6,219 nucleotides of DNA from Micrococcaceae bacterium UBA3381 (GCA_002358975.1 DEPX01000101.1:1-6219), one strand, 5' to 3'; shown: positions 1 to 6,212, numbered from the stretch's first letter. Numbers and translations: made by a program. The notes: generated by a model from the sequence alone, not told the origin.

Positions 1-1187
1 GCCGAAGCCATGCCGAAGTTTTCTTTATACTTTCGACCATCCCGATCGGTAAACATGTCCCCCGGCGATTCCAATACCCCGGCGAACCAGGAACCAATCA
101 TCACCTGAGACGCACCAGCTGCCAATGCTAAGGCCACATCTCGTGGGTGTTTGATACCGCCATCAGCCCAGACGTGTTTACCATGGCTGGCGGCTGCCTG
201 AGCACATTCATGTACGGCCGAAAATTGTGGGCGCCCCACGGCTGTCATCATCCGGGTGGTGCACATAGCTCCGGGGCCCACGCCTACTTTCAAGATATCG
301 GCTCCAGCTTCGATCAGATCATGGGTAGCGTCGGCCGAAACAACATTGCCGGCCACGATAGGAACCGGTAAGTCAGCAAGACTACGCAAAGCAGACAACA
401 TCTTTTCCTGATGACCATGTGCGGTGTCGACAACCAGCACGTCTACCCCGTGGTCAATAAGTTTTTCCGCGTACTGTGCAACATCAGCGTTTACACCAAC
501 GGCTGCACCCACACGTAACCGGGCCCGATCATCGGTGGCCGGGGTGAAAATGGTGGAGCGCAATACCCCGCTTTGGGTCAGCACTCCGACAAGATGGGTG
601 CCCTCAACCACCGGTGCGTAATTGACTTGGGCGTCATGCATTTTCATATAGAGGTTGCGTAGTGCTTTATCACGCGCATCCTGTGGCAAACCCCTGAGCT
701 CATCAGCTGCGACCGTGAGCAATGGTTCACGCAGGAGTGACTGCACCGAAGCAAACTGGTCGATGCTTTCGGTATCGGCAATGTGAACGATCCCCAATAA
801 TGCACGGTCGTCATCCACGACGCACACCGCCGGATGATTTCGTTTCTCTGCCAGATGCCGAACATCTAGCACGCGGTCATCCAGCCCCACATATAGCGGC
901 GTCTCAAACATCGTGTCACGAGATTTCACCCAGTCGATGGATTCTTGCAGAAGGTGCAAGGGGGTGTCTTGCGGGAAAATCCCGATTCCACCACGCCGTG
1001 CCATGGTTTCAACCATACGACGTCCAGTGACGCCATTCATATTGGACGAAACAATGGGGATGGTAGTTCCAGTACCATCGGTCGAAGAAATATCCACGTC
1101 CATACGAGAACTGATCTGCGAATAGGACGGCACAAGAAAAACATCGGAATAGGTCAAGTCAGTTGTGACAGGATTAAGAAAACGCAT
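1..1187 (-). CDS. guaB1: GuaB1-family IMP dehydrogenase-related protein (probable GMP reductase), C-terminus cut by window edge
   Basis: Cytosolic purine-nucleotide oxidoreductase with an IMPDH/GMPR (beta/alpha)8 barrel. The visible 395 residues begin MRFLNPVTTDLTYSDVFLVP, the family's usual N-terminus. Residues about 47-50 (SSNM) belong to the nucleotide site. A CBS-domain pair spans about 95-213. VVDTAHGH (252-259) is the cofactor-side Asp segment, and GNV follows at 280-282. The catalytic loop GPGAMCTTRMMT carries Cys309. ADGGI (341-345) and AAGASQVMIGS bind the ligand phosphate, and KENFGMAS at the window edge precedes the missing mobile flap. Family members have roughly 480 residues, so about 80 are missing. 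Proteins of this type are often labelled IMP dehydrogenase, but the mycobacterial GuaB1 is known to be a GMP reductase (GMP to IMP, NADPH-dependent). Assigning that activity here is inference from family. ATG at 1187 is chosen because homology starts there; no convincing Shine-Dalgarno sequence precedes it, which fits a leaderless mRNA. Transcribed divergently from kgd. Confidence 0.93.
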   Translation of the reverse strand, partial: MRFLNPVTTDLTYSDVFLVPSYSQISSRMDVDISSTDGTGTTIPIVSSNMNGVTGRRMVETMARRGGIGIFPQDTPLHLLQESIDWVKSRDTMFETPLYVGLDDRVLDVRHLAEKRNHPAVCVVDDDRALLGIVHIADTESIDQFASVQSLLREPLLTVAADELRGLPQDARDKALRNLYMKMHDAQVNYAPVVEGTHLVGVLTQSGVLRSTIFTPATDDRARLRVGAAVGVNADVAQYAEKLIDHGVDVLVVDTAHGHQEKMLSALRSLADLPVPIVAGNVVSADATHDLIEAGADILKVGVGPGAMCTTRMMTAVGRPQFSAVHECAQAAASHGKHVWADGGIKHPRDVALALAAGASQVMIGSWFAGVLESPGDMFTDRDGRKYKENFGMAS

Positions 1188-1193
1188 GCTTCT

Positions 1194-1222
1194 ATCATGA
1201 CAGCTTTTCAATCAGCTGGCAG
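1194..1222 (-). promoter_or_regulatory. Candidate guaB1 promoter, apparently leaderless
   Basis: On the minus strand CTGCCA (1217-1222) is separated by exactly 17 bases from CATGAT (1194-1199). Each hexamer matches the sigma-70-type consensus at 4 of 6 positions. The -10 box ends six bases before the guaB1 ATG, so transcription would start at or next to the initiation codon. Leaderless mRNAs are common in actinobacteria, and the absence of a good ribosome binding site here agrees. This is a motif match only. Confidence 0.45.
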
Positions 1223-1224
1223 CT
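1214..1224. repeat. Short palindrome over the guaB1 -35 region
   Basis: AGCTG-G-CAGCT is a perfect 5-bp inverted repeat around one central base and covers the candidate -35 box of guaB1. It could be an operator half-pair, but such a short palindrome also occurs by chance. Another CAGCT lies at 1201-1205. No regulator can be named. Confidence 0.25.
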
Positions 1225-1251
1225 ATTGTCCACCGCACATGGAAGGTTAAC

Positions 1252-1267
1252 AGTGCAGCAGATCACA
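1252..1267. promoter_or_regulatory. Weak CRP/GlxR-like palindrome in the divergent intergenic region
   Basis: AGTGC-AGCAGA-TCACA has the spacing of the CRP-family operator TGTGA-N6-TCACA. The right half is perfect and the left half matches at GTG only. Its centre lies about 100 bases upstream of the inferred kgd transcription start and about 70 bases upstream of guaB1. In corynebacteria GlxR controls many TCA-cycle genes, so the position is plausible, but the match is partial and there is no independent support. Confidence 0.22.
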
Positions 1268-1317
1268 TTTATCTCGGTCTTTTTTGCGCGCAGCCAACCT
1301 TAGAGCAATCGAAAGTA

Positions 1318-1352
1318 TTTTGTAGCCATTTACCGCGCGATATAACTATGAT
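1318..1352 (+). promoter_or_regulatory. Candidate kgd promoter
   Basis: Two -10-like hexamers lie back to back: TATAAC (1341-1346) and TATGAT (1347-1352). The first has a T-rich -35-like TTTTGT at 1318-1323 with 17-base spacing. The second is the better -10 box but has no clear -35. This is the most AT-rich and promoter-like part of the 332-base gap between the divergent start codons. Transcription would begin near 1353-1360, giving kgd a leader of about 160 nt. Confidence 0.42.
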
Positions 1353-1519
1353 GGTTGCAGCTGCCGTTGACGGAAACCTTGAGTGAGTCTAGATTCATCC
1401 AAGGTCAAGTACCGGGACACCGTCATCGGCCTGAGACGGCGAGATTCGTCGTGCCCGGCGTTACGAGCCTCGCCACGTGTACGCACAACAACAAAGAACT
1501 TACGGAAGAGGCCTTCACC
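1353..1519 (+). promoter_or_regulatory. kgd 5' leader with hairpin
   Basis: Between the candidate promoter and the kgd GTG lie about 160 bases without a recognisable gene. The frame is open and continuous with kgd from a TTG at 1355, but its 55 codons (rich in Arg, Thr and His) do not resemble Kgd N-termini. A hairpin can form: GGCGAG (1438-1443) pairs with CTCGCC (1469-1474), and TTCGT (1445-1449) with ACGAG (1464-1468, one G-T pair), with a single bulged A and a 14-nt loop. It has no following T-run, so it is not an intrinsic terminator. The stretch 1479-1500, just before the Shine-Dalgarno sequence, is A/C-rich and probably unstructured. No known riboswitch class is recognised. Confidence 0.4.
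1504..1511 (+). promoter_or_regulatory. Ribosome binding site that sets the kgd start
   Basis: GGAAGAGG ends eight bases before GTG at 1520. It is the only good Shine-Dalgarno match before an in-frame start in this region. The TTG at 1355 and the in-frame GTG at 1451 lack comparable sites. Confidence 0.7.
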
Positions 1520-4500
1520 GTGCCAGAACTTACGTCCGCCCAGCTCTCCGAGGAATTTCCCGGCAATGAATGGCTTGTTGCGGATATCTACGAAAAGTAC
1601 AAGGCGGATAAGTCTTCTGTGGATGAAAAATGGGCCGAGATCTTCGCCCGTTTAGAAGCTGCCAATTCTTCTGGCGCATCGCAGAAGCCAGCTCAAACGC
1701 AGTCCGCTGCGCAAGCACAACCCGCACAGGCTAAAGCTGCTAAACCAGCTGCCACCGCCGAGCAAAAGACTCAAAAGTCCGAACCCGCAGCACCATCCGC
1801 TGACGAGGTCAAACCGCCTCAACCAAAAGTTCGACGGGTAGAAACCTCACCACAGGCTATAACTTCTGAACCATCCCGTGCAGCACAAGAAGAACGTGCA
1901 GCAGCGCTGGAAGAAGCACAAGTAGATAAAGAAGATGAATGGGTCCGACTGCGCGGTATGCCCGGAGCTATTGCCGCAAATATGGATGCCTCATTATCGA
2001 TGCCGACGGCGACCACTGTTCGCGATATGCCAGTCAAGGCGCTCATCGATAATCGCACCACGATCAATAACCACCTGCAGCGTACCCGTGGTGGCCGTGT
2101 CTCCTTTACCCACCTCATCGGGTACGCAGTGATCCGCGCGCTGGTAAAGCACCCCGAGATGAACGCGATTTATCGTGAAGAAGACGGCAAGAAATTCAAG
2201 GTCAACCCGGCTCACATTAACTTTGGGCTTGCCATTGATGTCGCTGGCGCCAAGGGGGAACGTGCGCTTGTTCAGCCTTCGCTGAAGGCCGTTGAGACGA
2301 TGAATTTTCGCGAGTTCTGGGAAGCTTACGACGACCTTGTACAGCGAGCCTTGAATAACAAGCTGACCATGGACGACCACTCCGGCACCACCGTCTCGTT
2401 GACCAACCCTGGTGGTATCGGTACGGTGCATTCGGTGCCACGCCTGTCAGAAGGCCAGGCAGCCATCATCGGCGTGGGCGCACTCAACTACCCGGCAGAA
2501 TTCGAAGGTACATCTCAAAAGGTCCTGTCGAATCTGGCCGTCTCAAAGACGATGACTGTCACCTCGACTTATGATCACCGCGTTATCCAGGGTGCCGGTT
2601 CCGGTGAATTCTTACGCACCGTTCACAACCTATTGCTTGGCGAAGATGATTTCTATGACGAAGTCTTCGTCAACCTACGCATCCCCACCACGCCCATTCG
2701 CTGGGCACCTGATGTTCAGGTCAACCCAGAGGACGAAGTCGGTAAAGCCGCCCGAATCCAGCAGTTGATCCACTCGTACCGGGTACGCGGTCACCTGATC
2801 GCTGATACGGATCCACTGGAATACCGCATGCGTACCCACCCTGATCTCGATTTGGACTCCCACGGTCTGACACTATGGGACCTGGACCGGATGTGGCCCA
2901 CCGGTGGTATCGGTGGAAAATCACACATGTTACTGCGTGATTTGCTAGGCGTGTTGCGTGATGCTTATACCCGCAACTCCGGTTACGAGTACATGCACAT
3001 CGATGACCCGGAACAACGTGCCTGGTTCCAAGAAAAACTGGAGCACCCCTTCGTCAAACCCACGCGGGAAGAACAGCTGCGCATTCTAGGGCGTCTCAAC
3101 GCTGCTGAAGCCTTCGAGACCTTCCTGCAAACCAAGTTCGTTGGCCAAAAGCGTTTCTCGCTTGAAGGCTCCGAATCACTGATTCCGTTACTTGATGCCA
3201 TGCTAATCGGTGCTGCCGACGACGGCCTGGACGAGGTAGCCATTGGCATGGCACACCGTGGCCGACTCAATGTTCTGACCAACATTGCTGGCAAAACTTT
3301 CACCCAGGTCTTTCGCGAGTTCGTTGGCGACGTCGACACAGCCGTAGCCCAAGGATCCGGAGATGTGAAGTACCACCTGGGTACCGAAGGCACCTTCACT
3401 TCCTACAACCGCAACACCACTACCGTGTCGGTGGCGGCCAACCCATCTCACTTGGAAGCCGTAAACCCGGTTCTGGAAGGTATTGTTCGGGCAAAACAAG
3501 ATCGCCTTGACCACGGTGCCGACTCACCGAAGTCATACTCGGTGATGCCAATCCAGGTGCACGGTGATGCCTCCTTTGCAGGTCAGGGTGTGGTCTTTGA
3601 GACCATGCAAATGTCGCAACTGCGTGGCTATCGCACCGGCGGTACCATTCATGTGGTTATCAATAACCAGGTTGGATTCACTACCACGCCTGTACAGTCA
3701 CGCTCCTCTACCTATTCCACCGATGTTGCCCGGTCCATCCAAGCACCGGTCTTCCACGTAAATGGGGACGACCCCGAGGCTGTAGTGCATGTTGCTCAGA
3801 TGGCATACGAATACCGTCAGCGCTTCCATCGCGACGTCGTCATCGATTTGATCACCTACCGCCGTCGTGGGCACAACGAGGGTGACGACCCATCGATGAC
3901 CCAGCCGGGCATGTACAACCTGATTTCTAATAAGACGTCGACACGTCGGCTCTATGTCGATGCCCTGGTTGGTCGTGGTGATATTAGCCGAGACGAAGCA
4001 GACCAAGCGGCAACCGACTATAAGAATCGCCTTGAAGCAGCCTTTGCTGAAATTGGCGAAGCCGAAACCTCACCAATACCAATCCTGGGTTCAGCCCACG
4101 GGATTGAGGATCCGTCGCAAACCTATAAGCCAGAATCCACAGCAATTTCTGAGGATACGCTGCGGCGTATCGGTGAAGTACACGCCGAAATTCCAGAGAA
4201 CTTCAATGTCCATCCGAAATTGCTTACGCTGCTGGAACGCCGCAATAAGATGGCCGTTGATGGTGCCATTGATTGGGGCTTTGCCGAATTGGCAGCCTTC
4301 GGTTCGTTGATGATGGAAGGTGTCCAAGTCCGTATTGCCGGCCAAGACACTCGCCGCGGTACCTTCGTGCAACGCCACGCGGTATTCTTCGATCGTGACA
4401 ACAATGACGAGTGGACACCGCTGTCTTCACTGTCACATGACCAAGGTAATTTCTGGATCTATAACTCACCACTAAGTGAATTCGCAGCCTTAGGCTTCGA

Positions 4501-5284
4501 ATACGGCTATTCAGTTGAACGGCCAGAAGCCCTTGTCTTATGGGAAGCCCAGTTCGGTGATTTCGTCAATGGTGCACAAACCGTTATTGATGAATTCATT
4601 TCATCCTCCGAACAGAAATGGAACCAGCACTCCTCGATTGTGCTGCTATTGCCTCACGGTTACGAAGGCCAAGGACCAGACCACTCCTCGGCACGCATCG
4701 AGCGGTTCCTGCAACTGTCTGCAGAACAGAACATGCGCGTGGTTCAGCCTTCCTACGGTGCAAACCACTTCCACCTGCTGCGCGAACACGCCTACTCGAC
4801 GCCACGTCGGCCACTGGTCGTGTTTAGTCCCAAACAGCTTTTGCGCCTCCGGGCAGCTGCATCTCAGGTCGAAGACTTCACCCAAGGCCGCTTCATGCCG
4901 GTTGTACCCGACGACACCGCCGCCAGCTCCGCCAAAAAGGTCTTACTGGTGTCCGGTCGCTTGTACTACGACTTGGTGGATCGTCGCAAGAACCTGGGTC
5001 AGGAAGGCGAAGTGGCTATCATCCGCGTCGAGCAGCTCTACCCGCTGCCCGCCGAAGAAATCGCCACCGAATTGGCCAAGTACACCAACGCCACGGTCTC
5101 CTGGGTTCAAGACGAACCAAGCAACCAGGGCCCATGGCCATTCATGTTGCAGCACCTGCTGCCACAACTTGACCAACGCGTTGAACTAATCAGCCGTCCA
5201 GCAGCAGCCTCACCATCAGCTGGTAACAAGCCACGCCACGATGAGGAACACGAAACCCTGGTGCAAGACATTTTCGGCGCCTAG
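1520..5284 (+). CDS. kgd: Multifunctional 2-oxoglutarate dehydrogenase/decarboxylase (E1o fused to E2o-like domain)
   Basis: Cytosolic ThDP- and Mg-dependent enzyme of the TCA cycle that decarboxylates 2-oxoglutarate. In actinobacteria it is the E1o part of a mixed pyruvate/2-oxoglutarate dehydrogenase complex, with carboligase side activity. The protein has 1254 residues, against about 1220-1270 in the family. Order: N-terminal helix with PGNEWLVADIYEKY (14-27) and a conserved Trp38; Ala/Gln/Pro/Lys linker (about 53-120); succinyltransferase-like domain (about 147-390) ending in TYDHRVIQG with catalytic-type His353; E1 N-terminal part from about 400; AHRGRLNVL with His579; NPSHLEAV with His644; ThDP motif HGD (681-683) to NN (715-716); pyrimidine-binding domain from about 918 with GTFVQRHAV and WEAQFGDF (Glu1009); C-terminal domain with WVQDEPSNQGPW. 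No lipoyl domain is present, as is normal here. Start GTG 1520 is chosen from its Shine-Dalgarno sequence and family N-termini. Relatives are inhibited by the FHA protein GarA/OdhI and activated by acetyl-CoA; inferred here. A terminator follows. Confidence 0.97.
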   Translation: MPELTSAQLSEEFPGNEWLVADIYEKYKADKSSVDEKWAEIFARLEAANSSGASQKPAQTQSAAQAQPAQAKAAKPAATAEQKTQKSEPAAPSADEVKPPQPKVRRVETSPQAITSEPSRAAQEERAAALEEAQVDKEDEWVRLRGMPGAIAANMDASLSMPTATTVRDMPVKALIDNRTTINNHLQRTRGGRVSFTHLIGYAVIRALVKHPEMNAIYREEDGKKFKVNPAHINFGLAIDVAGAKGERALVQPSLKAVETMNFREFWEAYDDLVQRALNNKLTMDDHSGTTVSLTNPGGIGTVHSVPRLSEGQAAIIGVGALNYPAEFEGTSQKVLSNLAVSKTMTVTSTYDHRVIQGAGSGEFLRTVHNLLLGEDDFYDEVFVNLRIPTTPIRWAPDVQVNPEDEVGKAARIQQLIHSYRVRGHLIADTDPLEYRMRTHPDLDLDSHGLTLWDLDRMWPTGGIGGKSHMLLRDLLGVLRDAYTRNSGYEYMHIDDPEQRAWFQEKLEHPFVKPTREEQLRILGRLNAAEAFETFLQTKFVGQKRFSLEGSESLIPLLDAMLIGAADDGLDEVAIGMAHRGRLNVLTNIAGKTFTQVFREFVGDVDTAVAQGSGDVKYHLGTEGTFTSYNRNTTTVSVAANPSHLEAVNPVLEGIVRAKQDRLDHGADSPKSYSVMPIQVHGDASFAGQGVVFETMQMSQLRGYRTGGTIHVVINNQVGFTTTPVQSRSSTYSTDVARSIQAPVFHVNGDDPEAVVHVAQMAYEYRQRFHRDVVIDLITYRRRGHNEGDDPSMTQPGMYNLISNKTSTRRLYVDALVGRGDISRDEADQAATDYKNRLEAAFAEIGEAETSPIPILGSAHGIEDPSQTYKPESTAISEDTLRRIGEVHAEIPENFNVHPKLLTLLERRNKMAVDGAIDWGFAELAAFGSLMMEGVQVRIAGQDTRRGTFVQRHAVFFDRDNNDEWTPLSSLSHDQGNFWIYNSPLSEFAALGFEYGYSVERPEALVLWEAQFGDFVNGAQTVIDEFISSSEQKWNQHSSIVLLLPHGYEGQGPDHSSARIERFLQLSAEQNMRVVQPSYGANHFHLLREHAYSTPRRPLVVFSPKQLLRLRAAASQVEDFTQGRFMPVVPDDTAASSAKKVLLVSGRLYYDLVDRRKNLGQEGEVAIIRVEQLYPLPAEEIATELAKYTNATVSWVQDEPSNQGPWPFMLQHLLPQLDQRVELISRPAAASPSAGNKPRHDEEHETLVQDIFGA

Positions 5285-5306
5285 CCGACCGGCAAAGCTC
5301 AACAGT

Positions 5307-5342
5307 GTCTGTTGCGGTCCAAAAATTTGGGCCGCAACAGGC
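5307..5342 (+). terminator. Factor-independent terminator after kgd
   Basis: CTGTTGCGGTCC (5309-5320) pairs with GGGCCGCAACAG (5329-5340), a 12-bp stem with one G-T pair and the 8-nt loop AAAAATTT; further weak pairs extend it to 5307/5342. Only TTT follows, so the U-tract is short, as in many actinobacterial terminators. It begins 24 bases after the kgd stop and implies that the next gene has its own promoter or relies on read-through. Confidence 0.75.
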
Positions 5343-5372
5343 GTTTAACCACAGTTTTAGACACAACACCGC

Positions 5373-5378
5373 TACAGT
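5373..5378 (+). promoter_or_regulatory. Possible -10 box of the SGNH-protein gene
   Basis: TACAGT fits the TAnnnT pattern and lies after the kgd terminator and 19 bases before the TTG start. No convincing -35 box is visible. Transcription would start near 5385, inside the AAAGGA ribosome binding site of the TTG start. If this box is real, it would favour the GTG start at 5416. Confidence 0.22.
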
Positions 5379-5397
5379 GGAGACAAAGGAACGCTAG

Positions 5398-6030
5398 TTG
5401 AAAGAGGCAAACTTCGTGCACACCCGAAACATCCGGTTGTTCTCCATCGGAGCCCAAACACTCACCGGAGTTGGCGACGCGCGCGGCTTAGGCTGGTTAG
5501 GGCGGGTTCTGGCCAAAACCTACACCCCAAATCTCCACATCGAGTCATACCCGTTGGTGTTCCCCAACGAAACCACAGAAGAAATGTCCGATCGTTGGGA
5601 GCGCGAAGTTCTACCCCGGCTAGCTACCACCGATGGAATCGAAAATCGCTTAGTCATTGCTGTACCTCAGGACCCCATCACCATGGCAGGTTCCTCTGCA
5701 CGCGCCCGGCTCCATCTTGCCAATATCCTCGACCGGGCAAAACAACATAACATCATGCCATTCGTAGTAGGCCCAACACCGATACAAGATTTAGAAATCA
5801 ACCAGCATCTGGCCCAGCTCAACGCCGCCTATCAGGGTGTGGCTGAACGGCGCGAAGTCATATACGTTGATGCGTTAACAGACCTGGTCAACCACCAAAA
5901 CTATAACGAAGACCTCATGGTCAACGACGGCCTACCCGGACAAGCAGCATACGGGCTGATCGCCTGGCTTGTACTCAACCGCGGTTGGTTCCAATGGCTG
6001 GGGATTGCAGACCCAAATTTTAACGGCTAA
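5398..6030 (+). CDS. SGNH/GDSL-fold protein, apparently without catalytic residues
   Basis: 210 residues, probably cytosolic: no signal peptide or membrane segment is visible. The pattern is that of SGNH/GDSL hydrolase-like proteins of actinobacteria: first strand RLFSIGAQTLTG (13-24), then GDARGLGWLGRV (26-37), strand LVIAVPQDP (85-93), FVVGPTPIQD (122-131), IYVDALTDLV (155-164) and DGLPGQAAYGLIAWLVLN (177-194). The expected active-site residues are absent. The first block reads G-A-Q-T instead of G-D-S, the GxND block reads VPQDP, and the last block reads D-G-L-P where D-x-x-H is expected. Substrate and role are therefore unknown; a binding or structural role is as likely as hydrolysis. Start TTG 5398 has AAAGGA at 5385-5390, seven bases upstream. 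GTG 5416, with AAAGAGG at 5401-5407, is a serious alternative giving 204 residues starting MHTRNIRLF. It lies 113 bases after kgd, beyond a terminator. Confidence 0.8.
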   Translation: MKEANFVHTRNIRLFSIGAQTLTGVGDARGLGWLGRVLAKTYTPNLHIESYPLVFPNETTEEMSDRWEREVLPRLATTDGIENRLVIAVPQDPITMAGSSARARLHLANILDRAKQHNIMPFVVGPTPIQDLEINQHLAQLNAAYQGVAERREVIYVDALTDLVNHQNYNEDLMVNDGLPGQAAYGLIAWLVLNRGWFQWLGIADPNFNG

Positions 6031-6046
6031 CCCACGATGGTAATAT
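6019..6046 (+). promoter_or_regulatory. Candidate bL37 promoter
   Basis: TAATAT (6041-6046) is a fair -10 box (TAnnnT). A weak TTTAAC lies at 6019-6024 with 16-base spacing, overlapping the end of the preceding gene. Transcription would start near 6053, giving a leader of about 28 nt that contains the ribosome binding site. Co-transcription from the upstream gene is also possible, because no terminator is seen in the 50-base gap. Confidence 0.38.
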
Positions 6047-6066
6047 GGCCTAAAACGCACCGACCG

Positions 6067-6072
6067 AAAGGA
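6067..6072 (+). promoter_or_regulatory. Ribosome binding site of the bL37 gene
   Basis: AAAGGA, inside the longer GAAAGGAA, lies eight bases before ATG 6081. A strong, well-spaced site in front of so short a reading frame supports its being a real gene. Confidence 0.75.
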
Positions 6073-6080
6073 ACATCACA

Positions 6081-6158
6081 ATGAGCAAACGTGGTCGTAA
6101 ACGCAAGGATCGCCGCAAGACTCGCGCCAACTCCGGCAAACGTCCAACCGCCGGCTAA
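6081..6158 (+). CDS. 50S ribosomal protein bL37 (actinobacterial, 25 residues)
   Basis: The product has 25 residues, 11 of them Arg or Lys, beginning MSKRGRKRKDRRKT and ending ANSGKRPTAG. The pattern M-x-KRGRK-(K/R)-(K/R)-D-R followed by AN-x-GKRP matches bL37, a very small protein found in the large subunit of mycobacterial ribosomes by cryo-EM and conserved in actinobacteria, where it packs in 23S rRNA. Its basic, Gly-containing, hydrophobic-poor sequence fits an rRNA-buried extended peptide. ATG 6081 has a strong Shine-Dalgarno sequence at eight bases, and a strong terminator hairpin begins 18 bases after the stop. The gene lies 50 bases after the SGNH-protein gene on the same strand. It is below common length cut-offs and easily left out of annotation. 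Identification rests on recalled family sequence, not a search. Confidence 0.88.
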   Translation: MSKRGRKRKDRRKTRANSGKRPTAG

Positions 6159-6176
6159 GAGACTATAGCCATACGA

Positions 6177-6212
6177 AATAAGGGTCTGAACCTTTTGGTT
6201 CAGACCCTTATT
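6177..6212. terminator. Strong terminator hairpin after bL37, possibly bidirectional
   Basis: AATAAGGGTCTGAACC (6177-6192) and GGTTCAGACCCTTATT (6197-6212) form a perfect 16-bp stem with a TTTT loop. The stem foot is AT-rich, so either strand has a U-rich 3' arm: CCCTTATTATG on plus, CCCTTATTTCG on minus. It ends the bL37 transcript and could also terminate a converging gene to the right of the window. Confidence 0.85.

Noticed and set aside
722..1250. Overlapping plus-strand open frames antisense to the guaB1 start region
   Set aside because: They oppose the conserved GuaB1 N-terminus, overlap one another in two frames and have no start signals or protein-family features.
1243..1301. AAGGTT (1243-1248) and AACCTT (1296-1301) as an inverted repeat
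   Set aside because: Only six bases are paired across a 47-base gap, which is expected by chance and forms no stable structure.
1348..1386. Short upstream reading frame of 12 codons beginning with two ATGs
   Set aside because: Both ATGs lie within or against the TATGAT -10 box, so they would precede the transcript made from it. There is also no ribosome binding site.
1355..1519. N-terminal extension of Kgd from a TTG at 1355 (55 extra residues)
   Set aside because: The extension lacks a Shine-Dalgarno sequence and reads as random Arg/Thr/His-rich sequence. The TTG lies at the presumed transcription start, and Kgd homology begins just after GTG 1520, which has GGAAGAGG eight bases upstream.
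1676..1830. Ala/Gln/Pro/Lys-rich low-complexity stretch as a possible tandem repeat or insertion
   Set aside because: No repeating unit of fixed length is present. A flexible linker at this position is normal for Kgd proteins of this group.
1994..2431. Minus-strand open frame of 145 codons opposite the E2-like domain of kgd
   Set aside because: It is antisense to a conserved domain and has no ribosome binding site or recognisable motif. Such antisense frames are common at this base composition.
4515..5189. Plus-strand open frame of 224 codons inside kgd
   Set aside because: It lies in another frame of an unmistakable Kgd C-terminal region. Its translation is Thr/Ser/Pro/Cys-rich without family character, as expected of an out-of-frame shadow.
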